Origin: Zerene cesonia
Lineage: Eukaryota; Arthropoda; Insecta; Lepidoptera; Pieridae
NCBI RefSeq assembly: GCF_012273895.1
Contig: NC_052122.1
Coordinates: 7,192,001-7,256,000, forward strand
DNA: 64,000 nucleotides
Reading direction: 5' to 3'
Position 1 is the stretch's first letter. The number at the start of each line of letters is the position of its first letter. The position numbers and the translations under genes are program-made. The notes under the pieces are model-generated. The model was not told where the DNA came from, did no database searches, and saw nothing but the letters and a program-made list of their open reading frames with translations. Below, one piece after another: positions 53,501 to 62,100 of the stretch.

Positions 53501-56085
53501 AGAATAATTACCCTTTCTAAAGAATTATACTCATTAATATTTGTTGGCAAGGTTGAGCTCCTATCACGGAATCAACTGATTTCATTTGATTAAAGTGCAA
53601 CTCATTTATTATGTATAGAATACAAAGGGCTGGTTTACCAAATATTGATGATACATTTTAACGCAGAAACATTGCCGCTAATTGATTGATTTGGCTTAAA
53701 TATAAACTCAATGAATGTATTCCTATGAAATTGAAATGGACAAAATTGTTGAAATTGTATGAAATGTACAAATTAATATCATATTTCGTACTGCTATAAC
53801 CGACAAACTGTATTTACTGGCTTTGAAATGGTACATCTCAAAGCATTAATTAATGTAATAATTCTGAACTTTGTAAACATTTGGATTTACCTATATTTCA
53901 CTAAAATCTAGATTTACGTTTTACTAAATGTTGTTTGATGCAACATATTTAGTAGATTATTTAGTAGGATCATGCCGTGACCAATAGAGGGATTCGGATA
54001 CAACCTCCGATGAAACCTCATACGATCTATAAAATTAAATTGATCTACTTTGCGACCCGGATAAAAATTTGATCGACTTAGCGCCAAATTGTGACGTCAT
54101 AGCTCAATTTTAATCAGTTTAACAATTTGATTAAAGTATTTCAATTTGACAAAAGAGTCGAGCAACACAACATTTAAAAGTAGAAAGGGAAATTACTTAA
54201 CAACAATAAACATATTTGGAGTGGTCAATGAGGATGTGTGGGGAACCCAAAAAAAAAAAACACGTCAGTCCTCTTTTGTTTCGAAGGGCGTCGGTGGCTA
54301 TAGTGAAATCCCGGGATCTCCACTGGGGGCTGCTGGCTACGCGGGACCACAAGGAGATATCGCTGAGCTCGCTGCGGATGCTGCTCGTGGCGGACGGCGC
54401 CAACCCGTGGTCGCTCTCCTCTTGTGATCAGTTCCTCTCCGTGTTTCAGAGCAAAGGTGCGTGGGTTACCACATTCTATGATAAAAATGGTATATTAAGG
54501 TTTCTCCCTCATGCGATTTGTTCCCATAAAAATTTTAGCGGCGTTAGGCACTAATTATTAATAATAATAGAGATATTCTATCCTAATCGTAGCTGATGCT
54601 GCTTTGATATTTTCTAGCTATTAGGAACGTCACATTTTAAAATATGAGATGTAATTATAGTACCTAATAATTTCGATGTTGCTTTTATCTTTCTTTTTTT
54701 CTTGTACGTATAAATCGTTATTTCGGTATCGTTATACATGAGATTTCTGACTGAATACCTTATAATATAAACAAGACTCGAAACATTTTCTCAATATATT
54801 TAAATTTAATGTCGACATCAATTACGAATTGAATTGCAATACTTAAAAAAGTGGCCCTGCCTTCTTATTATTACTTGTTATCCTGGTTAGCATCGCTAGG
54901 ATTAAAAAACCAAACGTATACTCTATCCTTATAGAGTTGCCCTTGCAAGTGAGACAATTTAGTTTATTGTACAACTAGCTTTCCGCCGCGGCACTCGGTT
55001 ATATCGCTTTCATCTCCCTATTTCAACTCCTTCTACCATTTTCTTCGCGATAAAAATTATCCTATGTCCTTTCCCAAGTTCAGTTCTACCTTCATACCAA
55101 ATTACAAAAAAATTGGTTCAGTGGTTTAGGCGTGAAAGCGTAACGGACAGTCAGACAGACAGAAAGACGGAGTTACTTTCGCATTTATAATATTAGTAGG
55201 GATTTATGCGTGTTTCTTTTTTAGTTCTTTATTTTAAACTATGCTGCTTTAACGATAAAATAGAAAAGAAGCCAAAAACAAGAGCGTAATAGAACACTCG
55301 GAGCGAAAAAATAATTTGCATGTAATGATGTCATTATCTATTCATTGCTTGTTCATGGCGTTAATTGTGATGATCGTCGTTGCTATCAACTTCATGAATA
55401 AACATATAGGTAACTACGATACACTGCTTTTGTATAATGTTTACAGTACACGTAGTTAGGTACTTATTTTTAAAGCCTTTTATTAATATTTCGATACATT
55501 TTTTTTTCCCGTATTTGAATTTCATTAAATATTGTGTTTTAATTAACTTGTAACTTGTTAAAAATTATTAGTTATTAATCATACTTTATCGAATAATTTT
55601 GTTTGAAAATTGTAGTCGAAAATATTCTGTATATATTTCTTAATAATAAAAACAAATTAAAAACCCTTTTGATCTGGCCAAATCTTTGTTTTCTTCAATA
55701 TTCAGCACGGTTGAGATTAATTTTCCAAGAAACTCTCAGTACTCGGAAGACAGACGCGCTCTGCAATAGTGAGACGCGAATACTATTAGGTAAAAAGGTT
55801 TTATTACTAATTAAAGTAAAAAGCGACGATTAGACGTGCAATTTAATCTACAATCTGGTTCTAAGTGGAAGACTTAGAATATTTTTTTTCATCGGGAATT
55901 CATTTCAATTTTACAACAATGAAGTGATGAAATTTTCTACAAAATTTGCATTTACCACCTCAGTTTATGTACAAGTAACACTTTTTTTTTATTTATTTGT
56001 CCTGAATTATATCCTCAAATGCATCGCGTATGTTATGCGCGTTTTAAAGGAATGTATTCTATATTTATTAAGAAGTTCGTCGGCC

Positions 56086-56120
<35 letters not shown>

Positions 56121-59100
56121 ATTAAAACATCGAAAGGAACACGACGTACAAATTTTAACCGACGTTCCCCAGAGAGGAAGGAGGTTCTAAATTCGACTGT
56201 ATTTTTGTTTCTTTTGCTTTTGGTTTTGTTTCGAGATATTTTTAACTTTTACTTTTATAGCATTGAATTGCTTTATAAATGAGAGGCTAGGCCTCTCGGC
56301 GAGAGGCTAGGCGTTGCTACGGTTTGGCAAAAAACGCGGGTTCGATTCCCGCGTCGTGATCAAATTTTTTCTATTCCTTCAAAATCTCTCATGTTTCTCG
56401 ATAGCTGAAAATGGGTGTCTAATGAAAATGTTTTATACTCATCAAAATCTTAGAGATGTATTTATATGATACATGTGTACTTGTTTCGTGGACGTTTAAC
56501 TTTTAAAGGATAAGTCTGCACAAAACGAGCACCTGTCCCATTTTTAATATGCAATATTCTACAATGTCGCGATAATACGCACGTGTCCGTGTAGCAGTTA
56601 GGCGATGTTACCGCGCGGTTTTTATAGGAATATTTCCCAATAATTATCCAAATCTTTAAGAATTATTCACACGAAATGGCTTTATGCCCACACCTGAACA
56701 AGTTTCGATATTTTTATGATGTATATTTACTAAATACTACCTTTAATGTTCGCACGTGCGTAGCCAATTATGGCACCAAGGGCTAATATCTATTTATTAT
56801 AACAAAAGTTTCATCAAAATACGTAAGCGAGACGACAGGATAATGTCTGTCGAATTAGCTAGTATTACAATATATATTCACCCCAACACCACTAGAACGT
56901 ATTGTTTAAAAATCTTTATTACTGAGCGCGTCCATTTTTTGTTGAGCCTGATTTTTACTGACAGTTTTATATACACCCAAATATTTAGCAGCTATGCATT
57001 TCTAATACACTTTCATAAACACATTGAAAGCACACAACATGTACAAATAACACGCAGGTGTCCGCGGCGACGCGATATGCCCGTGCGCGTGCAGCAGCGA
57101 GTCGATGTCGGTGTGCGTGCGGCGCGCGGGCCGCGGCGGCTCGTCGGCCGGTCGCGGCGTGCTCTCCATGTCGGGCCTCTCGTACGGCGTCGTGCGCGTC
57201 GACGCGGAGAACTCGCTCACGTCGCTCACGCTGCAGGACTGCGGCCAGGTGATGCCGTCCTGTGAGTATATATACTCTATTTGAATGTGGAACACTTGCT
57301 AAGTTTATTTTTTTATAAATCGTTATTGAATTGTGTTCTCATTTTTTTTATTATCTAGGTAATGTAGCGTGTAATAGATTATTTTTGATTAAGACAATAA
57401 GTAAATAGTGATTGGAATATAAATAAATAGCTTATAAATGTTTTTACAACTAGTCAAATATGCTTTAATTTTAAGTAGAATTGGAATTTTGAGCTATAGA
57501 CGGATAGTTGCATTGGCACCCCTTCTCTAATACTCACTTAGTTTCATCCAATTACTAATAGATCCTGTTACTACTATTGTATGATGCCATTAACCGTATG
57601 ATACATATAAATAGTACAGGTTGTGGTATACCCAAATGCTGCATGTATAAAACAAATGATGTCAAATATGATGTTTGAATGATGTTTAATAAAATCTTCT
57701 CGAAATGCCAACAAAAGTTATTTTTGCAGGCGTAATCGTGGTTGTCAAAATGGAGGGGCCGGCGTACCTCTGCAAAACGGACGAAGTTGGCGAGATATGC
57801 GTGCTGTCCGGGGCGACCGGATCCGGTTACTGGGGGCTGCCCGGGCTCACCAACACGGTGTTCCGCGTCCGGCCGCTGGATGCGGACGGTGAAGCAATCG
57901 GTGAAGAGCATTATGTGCGGAGTGGACTACTGGGATTCCTGGGACCTGGAGGTAGGGGCTCTTTGTTGTATGATTTTCAATATTTTTTTACAAGTTTGGG
58001 CCGGGGTAGGAATTTCTTGATGGGTTGTGATATTGAGTTGAGAATAACGAAGAAATAAGAAATTTTCAAAATTGCGACATAGGTACGAGAAAAATGTGCA
58101 ATCAAATCACAAAGATACCGGTTCATATCAGCGTTTGATATAATGCGTTCCTCTCTTTTTTCCGCGGATTCGATTTAAATTTACTATTCTAGCTATTTAT
58201 TTACAAAGTCATTTAGGTTTCTCGACTTTAATATGGCTTTTTCAATCAATATATTATAGACTTATCATTTATTCATCCGAACGATTTGAGTCGATAGACT
58301 TGGATAAGGAAATTTAAGGTGTTTAAAAATATAGGGAGGTTCCTTTACCTCTTGTCTAATTCTAAGAAACAATCATTTAAAACGCCCATTGTTCTATACA
58401 AGCAATTTCTCATGGAGTGAAAGCTCTACCTCAGAAGTCAATCAATAGGTTAATACAACGATAACCTATAACCCTGTAAAGGCAATGAGGTTATCGTATA
58501 TATGATAATTAGGAAAATTATATAAATTATTTTTATTTATAAGATCCCAAACTTCGAGCAAAAAAGAAAATGCTTTCGTTAGACCCTTTTTAAACAATAA
58601 CTCAATTTTTCTAGACAACGACTTTATATTTTTACATTTCATTTGTACCAAAAATTACTTATTATAATATATTGAACAACTTGAATCGGTTTTTTTTCAA
58701 ATTTCAGTAATATCGTCAAATAATTCAGAACCTCGTTAATACTAAAACCTCACGCTCAATACTAACTGTAATACCTGTGACGCATACCGTCAATACGACT
58801 CGGGCGGATGTACAATGTTTTGTTTGATGTTTTTTGCTTTGTTAATTAACTAAAACGAACTTTTTCTTTTAAATTAAATCGCTTTTTAAATACTCCGAAC
58901 ATAGGTAGTATTATTTTAAATAAAAATAGAGGTTGTTAGTATATAAAAACCAGTTTATTAATTAGTCTTATATTATAAAAGGGGCTTAGAATAATTGTGA
59001 ATAAATACAAAAAAAAAACAAAGTGAAGTTAGGACGAGCTCTTCGAAAACTTTAACCCAACATAAATAGTAAAAAACATCCATCTAACGAACTTTCACGT

Positions 59101-62100
59101 TTGCAACATTAGTACATAGAAAGTATAAATTCTTTCAGAGATTCTTACCTATATCGGCATTCCCTATGACTTGTTTTTTATAGTGACATGCATAGATACC
59201 CACGGCTCCCGGGAAAGAGGCCGTGGGTTATGTCGGATTCCTACCGACTATCCCACTGGGTTCCGTCGAGCTGCATTGGTGGGGGATCGCGGGTACATGT
59301 TGGAATTCGTCCGCGACATTCCCTTTACTCAGTATTTAATGAAACCGATAAATAACAGAGCAATAGCTTAACATAACAATCCATTCGCCCAGGTCTCGTA
59401 TTCGTATGCGGATCGCGAGACGGCCTCATGACAGTAACAGGCCGTAAGCACAATATGGACGACATAATAGCGACCGTGCTGGCCGTGGAGCCGATGAAGT
59501 TCATATATAGGGGGCGTATCGCGGTGTTCTCCGTGCGGGTGCTGCGGGACGAGCGGATCTGCATCGTCGCGGAGCAGCGCCCCGATTGTGGGGAGGAGGA
59601 GGTGAGATGGAGTGGAGTGGGTGTATTGTAGCTACCGGAGATTTGGAGGACGTTAACAATCTTAATTAATTATATGTTTGCTGTTTTCTAGCGGTGTACT
59701 TCACCTGCGTAGTTAAAGGAAATAGGAATGTTTTATATTGTGGCAAAAAGTAGTTTATATCACTGTGTCTAGTGACTTTCTCCAGACACAAATATTATAT
59801 TACAAAATCGCTCCATTGCCATGTGAAAAAAAGATGGTATACCCAAGTATTTTTTTAAAAATTCAAACTCAAACTTAATTATTTTTTTCAATAAATTACA
59901 CTTCTTCTTGAATCATTTTTAATAATTTCAATATTCAATCAAATACTATATAAAATCGAAAAATTATTTCATATGAATTCCATATAAGAACTTGTCTTTT
60001 GCTTTACAGTCGTTCCAATGGATGTCTCGCGTTCTACAAGCTGTGGATTCCATTCACCAAGTGGGGATATACTGCCTAGCGTTGGTACAACCAAACTATC
60101 TGCCGAAAACACCCCTCGGTGGAATACATCTGAGCGAGTGCAAGCGAAGATTCCTCGAAGGAACCTTGCACCCGGCTAATGTGTTGATGTGCCCACACAC
60201 CTGTGTCACTAATCTCCCTAAACCCAGGGAAATACATTCGGGTATGTTTCTGTCTTTTTAAGTTTTAACTTTTCATTTGTATATGCGATTAAAAATGTAT
60301 TTATTCTGTAGATGTCGGTCCCGCGTCCGTTATTGTGGGCAATCTTGTTCAAGGCAACCGCCTTGCATCTGCGCAAGGCCGAGATATGGGATATTCTGAT
60401 GATTCGGATGCAGCCCGCAAGGTAGAATAAATAATATAAATAATATTAACACTTTGAATAAAGTCAAATATAATATTTGTGACCCTAATCATTGTTTTAA
60501 ATTTGTTTCAGTATCAATTCATATCTCAAATCCTAAGATGGCGCGCGCAGAGCACATCGGACCACGTCATTTTCACGTTGCTCAATTCCAAGGGAGCAGC
60601 TACTAAAGTTCTCACATGCGCTGAATTGCACAAAAAGGCTGAGAGGATTGGGAATCTATTGTTGGAGAAGGGGCGTGTCAATACTGGCGACCATGTTGCT
60701 TTAATCTTCCCACCGGGACTTGATCTCATATGCGCATTTTACGGCTGTCTCTATGTCGGCGCAGTTCCGGTTACGATTCGCCCGCCGCACCCCCAGAACC
60801 TCCACACGACATTGCCTACCGTACGAATGATCGTTGACGTCAGCAAAGCTACACTAGTCCTCTCTAATCAATCTGTGATAAAATTACTCCGCTCGAAAGA
60901 AGCGAGCAATGTAATAGACAGCAAAGCGTGGCCCATAACTCTAGACACAGATGATATGCCGAAAAAGAAATTACCTATCCTGTACAGGGCACCGACTGCT
61001 GAAATGTTAGCTTATTTGGACTTCAGCGTGTCTACTACGGGAATGCTGGCGGGCATCAAAATGTCGCACGCAGCAGTCACATCACTATGTCGTTCAATGA
61101 AAATAGCTTGCGAGCTTTACCCTTCTCGTCATATAGCGCTTTGCCTCGATCCCTACTGTGGTCTCGGCTTCGCTCTGTGGTGTCTCAGTAGCATCTATTC
61201 TGGTCATCATTCTATTCTCATACCCCCCTCTGAGGTCGAAATTAACCCAGCATTATGGCTCAGTGCTGTCTCTCAATACAAAGTACGTGACACTTTCTGC
61301 TCGTATGGAGTAATGGAATTGTGCACCAAAGGCTTAGGCAGCTCTGTGAATCAATTAAAAGCGAAAGGCATCAATTTGGCTTGCGTCAGGACATGCGTGG
61401 TTGTCGCTGAAGAACGACCTCGAATAAACTTAACGAATTCTTTCTCGAAACTCTTCTCGGCTCTCGGCTTGAGTCCGAGAGCTGTGTCGACGTCTTTCGG
61501 ATGTCGTGTTAATATTGCTATATGTCTACAAGGCGCTTCTAGTCCCGAGCCATCAACTGTCTATGTAGACCTACGAGCTTTGCGGAATGATCGCGTTTCG
61601 TTAGTCGAACGCGGTAGCCCACATTCCCTGTGTCTTATGGAATCTGGAAAACTATTACCTGGTGTAAAAGTGATCACAGCCAATCCTGAGACTAAGGGTC
61701 AGTGCGGAGATTCCCATTTGGGCGAGATCTGGGTGCAATCGCCACACAACGCCAGCGGTTACTTCACCATTTACGGTGACGAGAGCGACTACGCGGACCA
61801 CTTCAGCGCCCAGCTGGTGACCGGCAACACGGGAGAGGTGTACGCGAGAACGGGCTATTTGGGCTTTTTGAGGAGAACTGAGATTAGCACCACTGGAACT
61901 GGCGATGATACTTCCCTTATATCACGGGATAGTGATACTGAGTCCCTGGCCTCCGCGTGTGGTAGTATGGGAGGCTTGATGACAGACACACATGACACGC
62001 ACGATGCAGTTTTCGTTGTTGGAGCGCTTGATGAAACAATCATGCTGCGTGGGATGCGCTATCATCCGATTGATATAGAGAATTCTGTGATGCGATGCCA

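Larger units (their letters stand above)
54457..57057 (+). other. DIP2 intron 11
   Basis: 2.6 kb with repeat copies at 54974 and 56152, a TA microsatellite at 56087 and a tRNA-like fragment at 56283. Nothing coding was recognised. Confidence 0.65.

Noticed and set aside
56283..56375. Possible tRNA gene
   Set aside because: The T-arm and B box are perfect, but no acceptor, D or anticodon arms can be formed, so it is more likely a SINE fragment.
56756..57265. 169-codon plus-strand open frame
   Set aside because: Its end is a wrong-frame reading of DIP2 exon 12, made possible by GC richness. The first part is AT-rich intron with no family resemblance.
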